From positions 1 through 64,000 of the forward strand of contig JAKQHT010000003.1 in the NCBI GenBank assembly GCA_029557895.1: a DNA stretch of 64,000 bases, in the 5' to 3' direction. Both the position numbers and the translations under genes were made by a program. Shown in pieces: positions 1 to 9,350 of the stretch (its first letter is position 1; every line of letters starts with the position of its first letter). The notes beneath the pieces are model-generated. The model saw only the letters and a program-made list of their open reading frames with translations. It searched no databases and was not told where the DNA came from. The stretch comes from Bacteroidota bacterium (GTDB taxonomy: Bacteria > Bacteroidota > Bacteroidia > Flavobacteriales > Flavobacteriaceae).

Positions 1-1144
1 TCAATTGTACTTCGCATATTTCCATGCCGTCGGGGATGTCCTTTTTTATAAATTCTTTTTTTATGATTTTTTCGATGGCCTTTATTTTGCGCAATTCGCT
101 TTTTGAGATAATCACCATAGAAACGCCTGTTTTTCCAGCACGACCTGTTCTTCCGGAACGGTGTGTGTAGGTCTCAATTTCATCTGGCAATTGGTAGTTG
201 ATTACATGGGTAATGTCTTCTACGTCAATACCTCGTGCGGCAACATCGGTAGCAACGAGCATCTGGATCTGGTTTTTGCGGAAAGCGTTCATCACCATAT
301 CGCGTTGGTTTTGGCTCAAATCGCCATGAAGTGCCCCGGCGCTGTATCCGTCTTCGATTAATTGTTCTGCTACTTTTTGGGTATCTCGCTTGGTCCTGCA
401 AAATATTACCGAGAAAATATCAGGATTGGCGTCTGCCAGTCGTTTCAGTGCGGAGTATCGGTCACGAGAGTTGACCAAATAGTATTCGTGGGATACTTGC
501 TTGGTGCTTTCGTTTTTGTTTCCCACCGTAATCTCGATGGGATTTTCCATGAATTTTTTGGCAATGGCAGCTACTTCTCTTGGCATGGTAGCCGAAAATA
601 GCCAAGTGCTTTTTTCTTCCGGCGTATAAGAAAGAATGTCAGTGATGTCTTCATAAAAGCCCATATTGAGCATTTCGTCAGCTTCATCGAGAACGGCAAA
701 TTCTATCTTGGAAATGTCCACAAGGTTACGGCTGATCATGTCTTTCATTCTGCCCGGTGTGGCTACAACTATCTGCGCACCTCGCTTTATTTGTTTTGCC
801 TGTTCTGTGATGCTGGCGCCGCCGTAAATGGCAACAACATTAAGGCCATTGCAGTATTTGCCGTACTGTTTTAGTTCGTTGGTAATCTGGAGACAAAGTT
901 CTCTGGTAGGAGAAAGTACCAAGCCTTGTGTTGTGCGGCTGTCTATGTCAATTTTTTGCAGCATCGGAAAACCAAAAGCTGCGGTTTTTCCGGTACCGGT
1001 CTGTGCCAGGGCGACAAGGTCGCTGTCCTGTTCGAGTAATACGGGAATTGCTTTTTGTTGTACTTCGCTGGGCGTTACAAAGCCCAAATCATTGATGGCG
1101 TTCAACAGGTCTTCGTTAAGACCCAAATCTTGGAAAGTGTTCAT
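1..1144 (-). CDS. DEAD-box RNA helicase (C-terminal end outside window)
   Basis: ATP-dependent RNA helicase; family members unwind short RNA duplexes in ribosome assembly, mRNA decay and cold adaptation in the cytoplasm. I read 381 codons on the minus strand from ATG at 1144 with no stop before the window edge. Motifs appear in order: Q-motif GFVTPSEVQQ (21-30), AQTGTGKT (47-54), PTREL (79-83), TPGR (129-132), DEAD (153-156), SAT (184-186), then ARGID and HRSGRTGR in the second RecA domain. A lysine-rich stretch follows, as in DeaD/CsdA- or RhlE-type proteins, but the missing C-terminus prevents a subfamily call. It lies downstream of a methyltransferase gene on the same strand and has its own promoter-like sequence and a leader of about 130 nt. 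Confidence 0.95.
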   Translation of the reverse strand, partial: MNTFQDLGLNEDLLNAINDLGFVTPSEVQQKAIPVLLEQDSDLVALAQTGTGKTAAFGFPMLQKIDIDSRTTQGLVLSPTRELCLQITNELKQYGKYCNGLNVVAIYGGASITEQAKQIKRGAQIVVATPGRMKDMISRNLVDISKIEFAVLDEADEMLNMGFYEDITDILSYTPEEKSTWLFSATMPREVAAIAKKFMENPIEITVGNKNESTKQVSHEYYLVNSRDRYSALKRLADANPDIFSVIFCRTKRDTQKVAEQLIEDGYSAGALHGDLSQNQRDMVMNAFRKNQIQMLVATDVAARGIDVEDITHVINYQLPDEIETYTHRSGRTGRAGKTGVSMVIISKSELRKIKAIEKIIKKEFIKKDIPDGMEICEVQL

Positions 1145-1283
1145 TTCTTATGAATTAAGTATTCGATTGTGTTTTCTAGTGTTACAACAGAAGCGAATCG
1201 ACTTACTTAAACCCTAAACCTCCAGTAACACGCCCTCACCTTGAGGAATTTAGTCCAAAATTTTCATTTCAGATTTCGAGCCG

Positions 1284-1313
1284 CAAAGGTACAAATAAAT
1301 TTTGGAATGGCAA
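1284..1313 (-). promoter_or_regulatory. Putative promoter of the DEAD-box helicase gene
   Basis: On the minus strand a TACCTTTG box (1284-1291) fits the Bacteroidota -7 consensus TAnnTTTG, with TTG 19 nt upstream (1311-1313). Transcription would begin near 1277, leaving a leader of about 130 nt before the ATG at 1144. The leader contains a short hairpin CCTCA-N3-TGAGG (1234-1246). The match is by eye. Confidence 0.5.
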
Positions 1314-1356
1314 TTGGTTGTTCAAGCTTTTTGTTTTTTAAGCAATCTGTATTGAA

Positions 1357-2151
1357 TTACAGCATTTTAAGTCTAATGGTAAAATGCTCTTTGGCCTGTT
1401 CTTTTCTGAAAAACACAAATCCCCAATAAAACGTATCGATAGAAACTGTTACTTCGTGGTGGTTTTTGATGGTTTCCCAAGCTTCGGACATGCCTTTTGA
1501 CCAATGGATATCATCAAAAATAAATACCGAATCGTTATGTGCCGACGGTAAAAGCTGGTTAAAATATGAAAGTGTTGCATCCTTGTGATGGTGGCCGTCG
1601 ATAAACACTAAATCCCATTTGTTATGTGAAAGTGTTGGCAGTACCTCCAAGAATATTCCATTGATCAAATTTACGTTGTCAATGTTGTGCCGTTTTAGAT
1701 TATCGGAGGCAAAACGTGATATTTCGGGACAGCCTTCAACGCTGATTATGTTTGCTTGACGCGCCGCCAAAGCCATGGAATAGGAGCCAATACCAAGGGA
1801 TGAACCAAGTTCGAGAATGGATTCGACATTGAGATAATTAACCATCCTATATAACAATTTGGCTCTTTTTAAGGGAGTTCCCGAAGTTTTGGCAATTTGG
1901 CGAACACGCCTTTTGTTTGAAGTGAACACACGAGAGCCCGAACCAAAATCCGAAATCTCAATCGTGCTTTTGTCATTCAAAAGGGAAGCCCTGTACTGTT
2001 TCAGATTGTGGTAATCGGGATATTTTGTTCTGTCATAAAAACATTTTGTCACAAGTTGGAATACAAAAGGAGAATGAACACCGTGGTGGTTTTTGGAGAG
2101 CCATAAAAATTTAAGATATTCAATGATTTGATACATTGGAGGGTCATTCAT
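1357..2151 (-). CDS. Class I SAM-dependent methyltransferase
   Basis: 264-residue protein with a Rossmann methyltransferase core: motif I LELGSSLGIGS (113-123), the acidic ribose-binding residue in SVEG (137-140), and FIDGHHH (183-189), which resembles the metal-site region of catechol O-methyltransferase-like enzymes. The first 100 residues (HHGVHSPFVF and a basic stretch) look like a family-specific substrate-binding region. The target is unknown. The ATG overlaps the stop of the upstream ABC-F gene by one base (TAATG), so the two are probably co-transcribed and translationally coupled. I recognise this as a conserved flavobacterial protein but cannot name its substrate. Confidence 0.85.
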   Translation of the reverse strand: MNDPPMYQIIEYLKFLWLSKNHHGVHSPFVFQLVTKCFYDRTKYPDYHNLKQYRASLLNDKSTIEISDFGSGSRVFTSNKRRVRQIAKTSGTPLKRAKLLYRMVNYLNVESILELGSSLGIGSYSMALAARQANIISVEGCPEISRFASDNLKRHNIDNVNLINGIFLEVLPTLSHNKWDLVFIDGHHHKDATLSYFNQLLPSAHNDSVFIFDDIHWSKGMSEAWETIKNHHEVTVSIDTFYWGFVFFRKEQAKEHFTIRLKML

Positions 2152-4013
2152 TAAGATTCCAGTTTCTCTGACAGTTCGATCCAGCGGAGCTCTTTTGCTT
2201 CGATTTCGTCCATGATGTTCTGTAACTGCTCTGATAGGGCGTTGATTTTTTCAGTTGAAAGCGAAGTGTCCCCAAATTTTTGTTCCAAGAGTTTTTTGTC
2301 CGTTTCGAGCGATTTTATCTTGCTTTCTAGGTTTTTGAGCTCTTTTTGTTCGTTGAACGAAAGTTTGTTTGCCTGGTTCTGTTTTTGGCTTTCCGTTCCT
2401 GCAGATTGGTTTTTTGAGGTCTCGACCGGCGGCGCGGAAGCTTCATATTCTCGATAGTCGGTATAATTTCCAGGAAAATCCTCAATGGAGCCATTGCCTT
2501 TAAAAACAAAAAGGTGATCAACTATTTTGTCCATAAAATAGCGGTCGTGCGATACGACCAAAAGGCAGCCCGGAAAGTCGAGCAAGAATTCTTCAAGGAC
2601 ATTTAGAGTCACGATATCGAGGTCGTTTGTCGGTTCATCGAGTATCAAAAAATTTGGGTTTTGTATCAGGATGGTGCACAGGTACAGGCGTTTTTGTTCG
2701 CCTCCGCTCAATTTTTCGACATAATCGTATTGTTTTTTTCGGTCAAATAGAAAGCGTTCCAATAATTGCCCCGCACTGATTTGCCTTCCTTTGGTCAGCG
2801 GGATGTGTTCACCAAATTCTTTGATGGTTTCAATGACCTTTTGCCCGGGTTTTATGGCAATGCCCGCCTGTGTGTAATATCCGAATTTTACTGTGTCGCC
2901 TATAACGATCTTTCCCGAATCTGGCGATAGGTTGTTTGTGAGCAGATTGAGGAATGTCGATTTTCCGGTTCCGTTCTTGCCAATGATTCCGATACGTTCA
3001 CCTTTTTTGAATACATAGTCGAATTTTTTGAGAACCGATTTTTCACCAAAAGATTTTGAAACGTTGTGAAACTCCACGATTTTGCTTCCCAAACGTTCCA
3101 TGTTGAGTTCCAGTTGTATTTGATGATCCTTGCGGCGCTGGTGTGCTTTTTCCTTGATTTGATGGAAATCGTCGATTCTTGATTTGGATTTTGTGGTCCT
3201 TGCCTTTGGTTGCCGGCGCATCCATTCCAGTTCTTTCTTGTAGAGTTGCTTGGCCTTGCCGAGTTCAACATTTTCATTGGCTATCCGGGCTCCTTTGTTT
3301 TCGAGGTAATAGGAGTAATTGCCTTTGTAAGTATAGAGTTTCCCTTGGTCGAGCTCTATGATTTCGTTGCATACCCGTTCCAGAAAATACCTGTCGTGCG
3401 TTACCATGAAAAGGGTGAGCTGTGCCTTGGCAAAATAGTTCTCGAGCCATTCTATCATTTCGAGATCCAAATGGTTGGTCGGTTCGTCCAGAATGAGAAG
3501 ATCGGGGTTGTTGATAAGTGCTTTGGCAAGTGCCAAGCGTTTCTTTTGGCCTCCGGACATGGTTTTTAATTTTTGATCCAGATTTTCGAGTTTCAATTGG
3601 AACAAAATCTGTTTAAATTGCAGTTCAAATTCCCATGCATTGTGGCTGTCCATTTGCTCAAACGCCTTTTGGTAGGCGTCCTCGTCATCGGGGCGCAACA
3701 GGGCTTTTTCGTAATTGTCGATAATTTTCAGAATGGGAAGATCCGAATTAAAAATGGTTTCTTCAATGGTCAATTCTTCTTCAAAAACGGGCGATTGAGA
3801 CAAAAAAGATACCCTTAATCCGTTCCTGAAGACAACTTGGCCATTGTCAGGTGTGTCGGTTCCTGAAAGTATGTTCAGGATTGAGGTTTTTCCACTGCCG
3901 TTTTTGGCCACAAAAGCAATTTTATCGTCTTTATGGATACTGAAAGACAAATCTTGAAAGAGCAGCAACTCGCCATAAGATTTGGAAATGTTTTCGACGG
4001 TCAGGTAATTCAC
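2151..4013 (-). CDS. ABC-F family ATPase (Uup-like)
   Basis: Soluble protein with two ATP-binding cassettes and no membrane segments. ABC-F proteins act at the ribosome, resolving stalled or mis-set complexes; Uup-type members are also linked to DNA-repair phenotypes. Cassette 1 has AKNGSGKTS, MSGGQKKRLALAKAL and LLILDEPTNHLD; cassette 2 has GKNGTGKST, LSGGEQKRL and FLILDEPTNDLD. A basic linker with EWMRRQPKARTTKS joins them and a charged coiled coil ends the protein, as in Uup. I choose the GTG at 4013 (VNYLTVENISKSYG, 620 aa), because the family normally starts at that motif; the open frame extends upstream to 4064 but that part has no family resemblance. Confidence 0.93.
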   Translation of the reverse strand: MNYLTVENISKSYGELLLFQDLSFSIHKDDKIAFVAKNGSGKTSILNILSGTDTPDNGQVVFRNGLRVSFLSQSPVFEEELTIEETIFNSDLPILKIIDNYEKALLRPDDEDAYQKAFEQMDSHNAWEFELQFKQILFQLKLENLDQKLKTMSGGQKKRLALAKALINNPDLLILDEPTNHLDLEMIEWLENYFAKAQLTLFMVTHDRYFLERVCNEIIELDQGKLYTYKGNYSYYLENKGARIANENVELGKAKQLYKKELEWMRRQPKARTTKSKSRIDDFHQIKEKAHQRRKDHQIQLELNMERLGSKIVEFHNVSKSFGEKSVLKKFDYVFKKGERIGIIGKNGTGKSTFLNLLTNNLSPDSGKIVIGDTVKFGYYTQAGIAIKPGQKVIETIKEFGEHIPLTKGRQISAGQLLERFLFDRKKQYDYVEKLSGGEQKRLYLCTILIQNPNFLILDEPTNDLDIVTLNVLEEFLLDFPGCLLVVSHDRYFMDKIVDHLFVFKGNGSIEDFPGNYTDYREYEASAPPVETSKNQSAGTESQKQNQANKLSFNEQKELKNLESKIKSLETDKKLLEQKFGDTSLSTEKINALSEQLQNIMDEIEAKELRWIELSEKLES

Positions 4014-4108
4014 GGCATTTTTTTTGCAAAGAAAGTGATTTTTTGGTTGATGGCTGATGGACAAATATGGGATAATTATTGGGGAAGTTTAAAAAAGGTC
4101 GTATAAAT

Positions 4109-4138
4109 TTTGATATTGTCAGTGATACCTTATATTTG
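4109..4138 (+). promoter_or_regulatory. Putative promoter of the polysaccharide locus
   Basis: TTTG (4109-4112), an 18-nt spacer and TATATTTG (4131-4138) match the Bacteroidota -33/-7 pattern. The box ends 22 nt before the ATG at 4161, which supports that start and argues against a longer reading frame beginning at 4110. It is probably the promoter for the whole five-gene run to 10348, since no other clear promoter or terminator was seen between those genes. Confidence 0.65.
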
Positions 4139-4160
4139 TGGCTCAACAAGATTTCTTGAT

Positions 4161-4955
4161 ATGGGTAAAGTTTCGTTGGTAGTCATGGTGCTGGTTACGG
4201 TGTTGTTGAGCTCATGTATTCCACATAAAGATATTGTTTATCTTCAGGATAAAGGGAATCCCAACGATTCGTTACAGTTGATGGTCGAGAAGCAGAAGCC
4301 ATACAGAATACAGGTAAACGATATCCTGAATGTCCGGATTAAAGTGATGGACCAGGAAAGCGCCGTCATTTTTAACCCAATTGGCGATGCTACGCTCAAT
4401 GCCAGTGCAGCAGAGCGTGCTTATTTTGATGGTTTTACTGTTGATCATCACGGTAATATACGTATCCCGCAATTGGGTTTTATCAATGTCCTTGGATTTA
4501 CCGCAGAAGAGGTTGAAACCACCATAAAGGACAAATTGCTCAAGGACCAGTTTAAAGAAACGGCCAATATTTTTGTGACTGTAAAACTTGCAGGGCTGCG
4601 ATACACTACAGTTGGCGAAATAACCCGTACCGGAAGCCAAGTACTTTTTCAGGACAGGGTAAATATCTATGAAGCCGTTGCCAATGCAGGTGATATTCCC
4701 ATAACCGGAGACAAGAAAGATGTTATGGTCATCCGCCAATTTCCGCAAGGTCAGCAAATTTACCATTTGGATTTGACCGATGCCAATGTTATGAATTCAC
4801 CGTATTATTACATTCAGCCCAACGATATGATTTACGTAAAGCCTTTAAAACAGAAAACGTGGGGCACCGGAACGACCGGCAAGGAAACGCTTACTACCAT
4901 TGTTAGTGTTTTTTCGCTGGTTGCAACTACGGTTTTGTTGATAAGTCGTTTATAA
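4161..4955 (+). CDS. Wza-type polysaccharide export lipoprotein
   Basis: Outer-membrane or periplasmic export protein of the polysaccharide biosynthesis/export (Wza) family, forming the channel for capsule or exopolysaccharide. 264 residues from ATG 4161. A lipoprotein signal with lipobox LLSSC lies at 15-19; a poly_export domain follows (YRIQVNDILNVRI, FDGFTVDHHGNIRIPQLG) and then a SLB-type beta-grasp domain (LAGLRYTTVGEITRTG). The C-terminus (TTIVSVFSLVATTVLLISRL) is a hydrophobic helix that could serve as the outer-membrane helix. Twelve nt upstream of the Wzc-type kinase gene, its expected partner. Shorter than E. coli Wza, as usual in Bacteroidota. Confidence 0.93.
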   Translation: MGKVSLVVMVLVTVLLSSCIPHKDIVYLQDKGNPNDSLQLMVEKQKPYRIQVNDILNVRIKVMDQESAVIFNPIGDATLNASAAERAYFDGFTVDHHGNIRIPQLGFINVLGFTAEEVETTIKDKLLKDQFKETANIFVTVKLAGLRYTTVGEITRTGSQVLFQDRVNIYEAVANAGDIPITGDKKDVMVIRQFPQGQQIYHLDLTDANVMNSPYYYIQPNDMIYVKPLKQKTWGTGTTGKETLTTIVSVFSLVATTVLLISRL

Positions 4956-4967
4956 ACAATTACTTAC

Positions 4968-7457
4968 ATGTCAGAATTCGAGCCACAAGATTTAGACCAA
5001 TTATCCGAACCAAGAGGATCGACGTTCGATTTCAGGGGCTATCTGTTCAAGGTCCTCAACTTGTGGAAGTTTGTTCTGGTCTGCATTGGCTTTGCATTGA
5101 TCATTGCATACTTGATCAACGTCAGGAAGCAGAATATATACAAGTTGAGTTCGCTCATTTCCGTTGAGAGTGACCAAAACCCTTTTTTTACTTCCAATAC
5201 GAGTATTTCTTTTAACTGGGGCGGTGTGTCTGGCAAAGTGGGCAAGGTGATGACCACGATAAAGACCCGTACACATAACGAACTTGTTGTAGATTCTCTA
5301 AAGTATTATATTGAATACCTCAAAGAAGGAAAGTATAGGTTGGAAGATATCCATACCAATGCCCCATTTGTCATTGCTTTGGACAATACAAAGCCTCAAA
5401 TACTTAATGTGCCCATAGGTATTGGGTTTGTCGATAGCGAAACATTCGAGATCAGTGCAGAATTTAAAGGAGAAAACTATGTTGTCCAGCGTTATTCCGA
5501 TAAAGAAAAATTCCCGATTCGGGCGCCAGGTAAAACCTTTTCAAAGACATTTCGTTTTGGGGAGACCATAAACCTTCCGTTTTTTAACGGAACCATCAGC
5601 CCGAGAGAAGGACATACCATCACAAAAGGAGGCCAGTTTTTCTTCCGGTTCATAAATTATGATAAAGTGGTCAACGATTATCAAAGAGGTGTTTCAATTG
5701 AACCGTATTCTTCTAATGCGTCCTCAATACTACAGTTGAGCCTTGCAGGAAGCAACAAATCAAAGATTGTGGATTATCTTAACACTACGTCGGCCATCTT
5801 GAGCAAGACAGAGTTGGAACGCAAAAATCTTTATGCAACCAATACCATTAAGTTTATTGACAGTAGTTTGGCTGCGGTAAATGACAATCTAAAGGAAGTT
5901 ACCAATGAGATGAACAAGTTCCGAGAGGAAAACAAGCTTTTTGATATTAGTGCAGAGATGAATCTTTTGGCCGAAAAACTCAAAAGTTTTGATTTCCAAA
6001 AAGAGGAAGAGCGTTCAAAACTCAATTACCTCAATTCGCTCGAGACCTATCTCCGTACCAAAACCGATTATACCAAGATTGCGGCACCTACCTCTGTGGG
6101 CATCACCGAGAACAACATCCTTGCAAGTGTGGCTAAAATAACGGCTCTTGCCATTGAGCGTCAGAGCAAGGAATATACCGTGCAGGAGGGGAATGTAATT
6201 TTTAAAGACATCGACCGTCAGATCGATGCCGAAAAAAATGTATTGTTGGAAACCATTAATACCACCAAGTACACCATCAGTTCAAACCTTAATACCATCA
6301 ATTCAAGTATAGCAAAGCTCGAAGCAGAACTGGGCAAGCTTCCGGAAGACCAACAAGAATTTTTGAAGATACAGCGCAAGATGGACCTTAGCCAAGAGGC
6401 ATACAACATCTATTTGGCCAAGCGCGGAGAGGCGGCCATAGTCAAAGCGGCAAACGTGTCTGACATCACGACCATTGATGAAGCAAAAGATATTGGCGGA
6501 GGACTTATTGGTCCCAATAAAAGCCTGAACTACATGATGGGATTGATGATGGGATTCTTCATCCCGATGTTCCTGATTTTTTTGATATTCCTATTGGACA
6601 ATACCATCCATGGATCTGATGAAATAGAGCGGTTGTCGAATATTCCAATTTTGGGCTTAATTGGAAAATACAATTACAAAAACAACCTCGTGGTTTATGA
6701 GAAACCAAAATCTGCCGTAGCCGAATCGTTTAGGTCCATAAGGTCGAGCCTCCAGTTTATATATAAAAAACTTGGAGATGACAATAAGGGCAGGACACTT
6801 CTGATCACATCTTCTGTAAGTGGTGAGGGCAAGACGTTCACCTCCATAAATATTGCGACAGTTTATGCGCTTTCGGGAAAAAAGACCATCCTGTTGGGAC
6901 TGGACTTGAGAAAACCAAAAATCTTTGACGACTTTTTGATTACCAATGAAAAAGGTATGGTCAATTATCTTATTGGCGAAAGCAGTTTTGAAGATGTATT
7001 GAGCCGCACCTTTATAGAGAATCTCGATGTGGTTCCTTCTGGCCCTGTACCGCCCAACCCCTCGGAACTTTTAATGTCCGATCAATTAAAAGAATTGATG
7101 GTAGAGCTGCGAAAGACTTATGATATGATCGTGCTCGATACCCCGCCGCTCGGTTTGGTTACCGATGCATTGGAACTCGTTCAATATGCAGATGCGACAC
7201 TTTTTATGATCCGTCTGGATTATACCAAGAAAGGTATGCTGTCGCTCATCAACGCAAAGTATCGCACCGGAGAGGTTAAGAACATCAGTTATGTGCTCAA
7301 CTTCTACAAGCACAAAACCAATCATAACTATGGCTACGGTTATGGCTATGGCTACGGTTATGGCTACGGCTATGGCGTTTATGGAAATGCCTACCACGAA
7401 GGAAACGGCAGGCGCTCACTGTGGAAAAGGATTAAAAAATTATTGAAAATCAAATAA
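4968..7457 (+). CDS. Wzc-type polysaccharide co-polymerase / tyrosine autokinase
   Basis: Inner-membrane bacterial tyrosine kinase controlling polysaccharide chain length and export. 829 residues: transmembrane helix 1 near 34-50, a long periplasmic Wzz-type region with coiled coil around 290-480, transmembrane helix 2 near 520-545, then a cytoplasmic kinase with SVSGEGKT (Walker A, about 617-624), LLGLDLRKPK (Walker A') and MIVLDTPP (Walker B, about 720). The C-terminus carries eight consecutive Tyr-Gly pairs (about 788-803) and two more tyrosines, the expected autophosphorylation cluster, followed by a basic tail. The regular YG alternation is encoded by an imperfect six-base tandem repeat. 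Sits between the export lipoprotein and the initiating transferase. Confidence 0.95.
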   Translation: MSEFEPQDLDQLSEPRGSTFDFRGYLFKVLNLWKFVLVCIGFALIIAYLINVRKQNIYKLSSLISVESDQNPFFTSNTSISFNWGGVSGKVGKVMTTIKTRTHNELVVDSLKYYIEYLKEGKYRLEDIHTNAPFVIALDNTKPQILNVPIGIGFVDSETFEISAEFKGENYVVQRYSDKEKFPIRAPGKTFSKTFRFGETINLPFFNGTISPREGHTITKGGQFFFRFINYDKVVNDYQRGVSIEPYSSNASSILQLSLAGSNKSKIVDYLNTTSAILSKTELERKNLYATNTIKFIDSSLAAVNDNLKEVTNEMNKFREENKLFDISAEMNLLAEKLKSFDFQKEEERSKLNYLNSLETYLRTKTDYTKIAAPTSVGITENNILASVAKITALAIERQSKEYTVQEGNVIFKDIDRQIDAEKNVLLETINTTKYTISSNLNTINSSIAKLEAELGKLPEDQQEFLKIQRKMDLSQEAYNIYLAKRGEAAIVKAANVSDITTIDEAKDIGGGLIGPNKSLNYMMGLMMGFFIPMFLIFLIFLLDNTIHGSDEIERLSNIPILGLIGKYNYKNNLVVYEKPKSAVAESFRSIRSSLQFIYKKLGDDNKGRTLLITSSVSGEGKTFTSINIATVYALSGKKTILLGLDLRKPKIFDDFLITNEKGMVNYLIGESSFEDVLSRTFIENLDVVPSGPVPPNPSELLMSDQLKELMVELRKTYDMIVLDTPPLGLVTDALELVQYADATLFMIRLDYTKKGMLSLINAKYRTGEVKNISYVLNFYKHKTNHNYGYGYGYGYGYGYGYGVYGNAYHEGNGRRSLWKRIKKLLKIK
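7329..7376 (+). repeat. Six-base tandem repeat encoding (Tyr-Gly)8
   Basis: Eight tandem copies of the unit TAYGGY inside the wzc-like gene, with only third-position variation between copies. Length change in whole units would add or remove tyrosines from the autophosphorylation tail without shifting the frame. Confidence 0.9.
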
Positions 7458-7468
7458 CAAACTACATA

Positions 7469-8056
7469 TTGATCACTTCATCACAGTTGTTATTGAAACG
7501 GAGTTTTGATCTGTTGTTGGCAATATTATTGCTTCCCATTCTTATCGTTCCTATCCTAATATTGGTTCTGCTTTCTACGTTTGATACCAAACAGTTTGGA
7601 TTGTTTGCACAAATTCGGGTAGGGCAGCACGGCAAACTATTCAGGATACTCAAAATAAGGACACTCAAAAAAGAACCCCATCATCTGGGATCGTTGCATT
7701 TGAGTGCCACCCGTTTTGGTGCTTTTTTGAGAAAACACAAGTTTGACGAACTTCCACAGCTCTTCAATGTTCTTTTTGGACAAATGAGTTTTGTAGGGCC
7801 AAGACCTGATGTTCAAGGTTTTGCCGATGTTCTGCAAGGCGAAGATCGGGTAATTCTTCTGGTAAAACCAGGCATTACAGGTCCGGCCACGCTAAAGTAC
7901 AAAAACGAAGACTTAATTTTATCACAACAAGACAACCCAGAAATGTACAATAGAACGATTATATGGCCAGATAAGGTGCAGATCAACAAAAAATATGTGA
8001 TGGATTATAGTTTTTATTTAGATTTGCAGCACATTATAAAATCGATATATCAGTAA
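7469..8056 (+). CDS. Initiating sugar-phosphate transferase (PglC/WcaJ family)
   Basis: Monotopic phosphoglycosyl transferase that starts lipid-linked glycan synthesis by moving a sugar phosphate from a UDP-sugar to undecaprenyl phosphate at the inner membrane. 195 residues, the short PglC-like form without the extra N-terminal membrane domain of WbaP/WcaJ. Visible: KRSFDLLLA followed by one hydrophobic re-entrant helix, LKIRTLKKE, and the hallmark [21 protein letters not shown]. The frame has no ATG before the conserved N-terminus; I take TTG at 7469 as start, 12 nt after the kinase stop. Third gene of the polysaccharide run; the sugar it loads is not determinable here. Confidence 0.9.
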   Translation: MITSSQLLLKRSFDLLLAILLLPILIVPILILVLLSTFDTKQFGLFAQIRVGQHGKLFRILKIRTLKKEPHHLGSLHLSATRFGAFLRKHKFDELPQLFNVLFGQMSFVGPRPDVQGFADVLQGEDRVILLVKPGITGPATLKYKNEDLILSQQDNPEMYNRTIIWPDKVQINKKYVMDYSFYLDLQHIIKSIYQ

Positions 8057-8057
8057 G

Positions 8058-9350
8058 ATGATCACAGATAAGAAAATAACAGTTGTAGGATTGGGCTACG
8101 TGGGATTGCCATTGGCCGTAGAATTTGCCAAGAAGTTTTTGGTAGTAGGTTTTGATATCAACCAAAACCGTATTGATGAACTCAAAAAAGGCATAGACCG
8201 AACGCTTGAAGTTGAGAACGACCATCTCAAATCCGTATTGACCACCAATGCAGGTTCCAAAACGGGGTTGTACATCACCTGTGACCCATCGGATCTCAAA
8301 GATTCAAAAATCTACATCATCACGGTACCAACACCCACCGATGCCATGAACAAACCGGATTTCACACCACTAATTAAATCCAGTGAAACCATTGGCAAAG
8401 TTTTATCCAAAGGAGATATTGTAATATACGAATCCACGGTATATCCGGGCGCTACCGAAGATGTGTGTGTGCCCATACTCGAGAAAGGATCTGGCTTGGT
8501 CTTCAACAAAGATTTTTTTGCCGGTTATTCTCCTGAAAGGATCAACCCCGGCGATAAATTGCATACCGTGACCAAAATATTGAAAGTCACTTCAGGATCG
8601 ACCCCTGAAATTGCCGAAGAAGTCGATCAGCTCTATAAATCTATCATAACTGCCGGTACCCACAAAGCACCGTCCATTAAGGTTGCCGAAGCAGCCAAAG
8701 TTATTGAAAACTCGCAACGCGACATCAACATTGCGTTCGTAAACGAACTTTCCAAAATATTCAGATTGTTGGACATCGATACCAAAGCCGTACTCGAAGC
8801 AGCCGGAACCAAATGGAACTTTATCAACTTTTCACCAGGCTTGGTTGGCGGACACTGCATTGGTGTAGATCCATTTTATTTGGCCCAAAAAGCCATAGAA
8901 GTAGGTTATAACCCTGAAATTATCCTTGCCGGACGAAAGATGAACGATAGCATGGGCAGTTATGTGGCGCAAGAAACCGTGAAGATGATGATTAAAAAAG
9001 GAGCCAGAATCAAAGACTCAAATGTTTTGGTACTGGGAATTACTTTTAAAGAAAACTGTCCGGACATCAGAAATTCAAGAGTAATTGATATCATCGAGGA
9101 GTTCCAGACTTACGATATCAATGTTGATGTTTACGATCCTTGGGCATCACCAGAAGAAGTATCCCATGAGTATGGATTGCAACTTCTAAAACATGCGAAC
9201 GAACTAAAAAATAATTACGACGCAATTGTTTTGGCTGTTTCGCACCAAGAATTTTTAAAACTCGATCTCAATCAACTAAAATCAAACATAGGTGTCATTT
9301 TTGACGTAAAATCACTGCTTCCAAAAGACACCGTTGACGCCAGACTGTAA
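8058..9350 (+). CDS. tviB: UDP-N-acetylhexosamine 6-dehydrogenase (WbpO/TviB type)
   Basis: NAD-dependent nucleotide-sugar dehydrogenase oxidising C6 of UDP-GlcNAc or UDP-GalNAc to the uronic acid. 430 residues. N-terminal Rossmann motif GLGYVGLPLA (11-20), the catalytic cysteine in VGGHCIGVDPFYLA, and the C-terminal UDP-binding domain with VLVLGITFKENCPDIRNSRV. Overall it resembles WbpO/TviB (Vi antigen VipA) more than UDP-glucose dehydrogenase, and its partner epimerase is directly downstream with a one-base TAATG overlap. Together they are expected to yield UDP-GalNAcA. A WecC-type (UDP-ManNAc) specificity is the main alternative, but the adjacent WbpP-type gene argues against it. Confidence 0.9.
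   Translation: MITDKKITVVGLGYVGLPLAVEFAKKFLVVGFDINQNRIDELKKGIDRTLEVENDHLKSVLTTNAGSKTGLYITCDPSDLKDSKIYIITVPTPTDAMNKPDFTPLIKSSETIGKVLSKGDIVIYESTVYPGATEDVCVPILEKGSGLVFNKDFFAGYSPERINPGDKLHTVTKILKVTSGSTPEIAEEVDQLYKSIITAGTHKAPSIKVAEAAKVIENSQRDINIAFVNELSKIFRLLDIDTKAVLEAAGTKWNFINFSPGLVGGHCIGVDPFYLAQKAIEVGYNPEIILAGRKMNDSMGSYVAQETVKMMIKKGARIKDSNVLVLGITFKENCPDIRNSRVIDIIEEFQTYDINVDVYDPWASPEEVSHEYGLQLLKHANELKNNYDAIVLAVSHQEFLKLDLNQLKSNIGVIFDVKSLLPKDTVDARL

Noticed and set aside
4014..4064. Longer ABC-F start at 4064
   Set aside because: The extra 17 residues show no family resemblance, and the family start motif lies at GTG 4013.
4110..4160. Upstream start for the Wza-type protein at 4110
   Set aside because: It overlaps the -7 promoter box at 4131-4138; the lipoprotein signal begins at 4161.
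7329..7376. Tandem repeat considered as a CRISPR array or non-coding satellite
   Set aside because: It is a six-base in-frame coding repeat without spacers.
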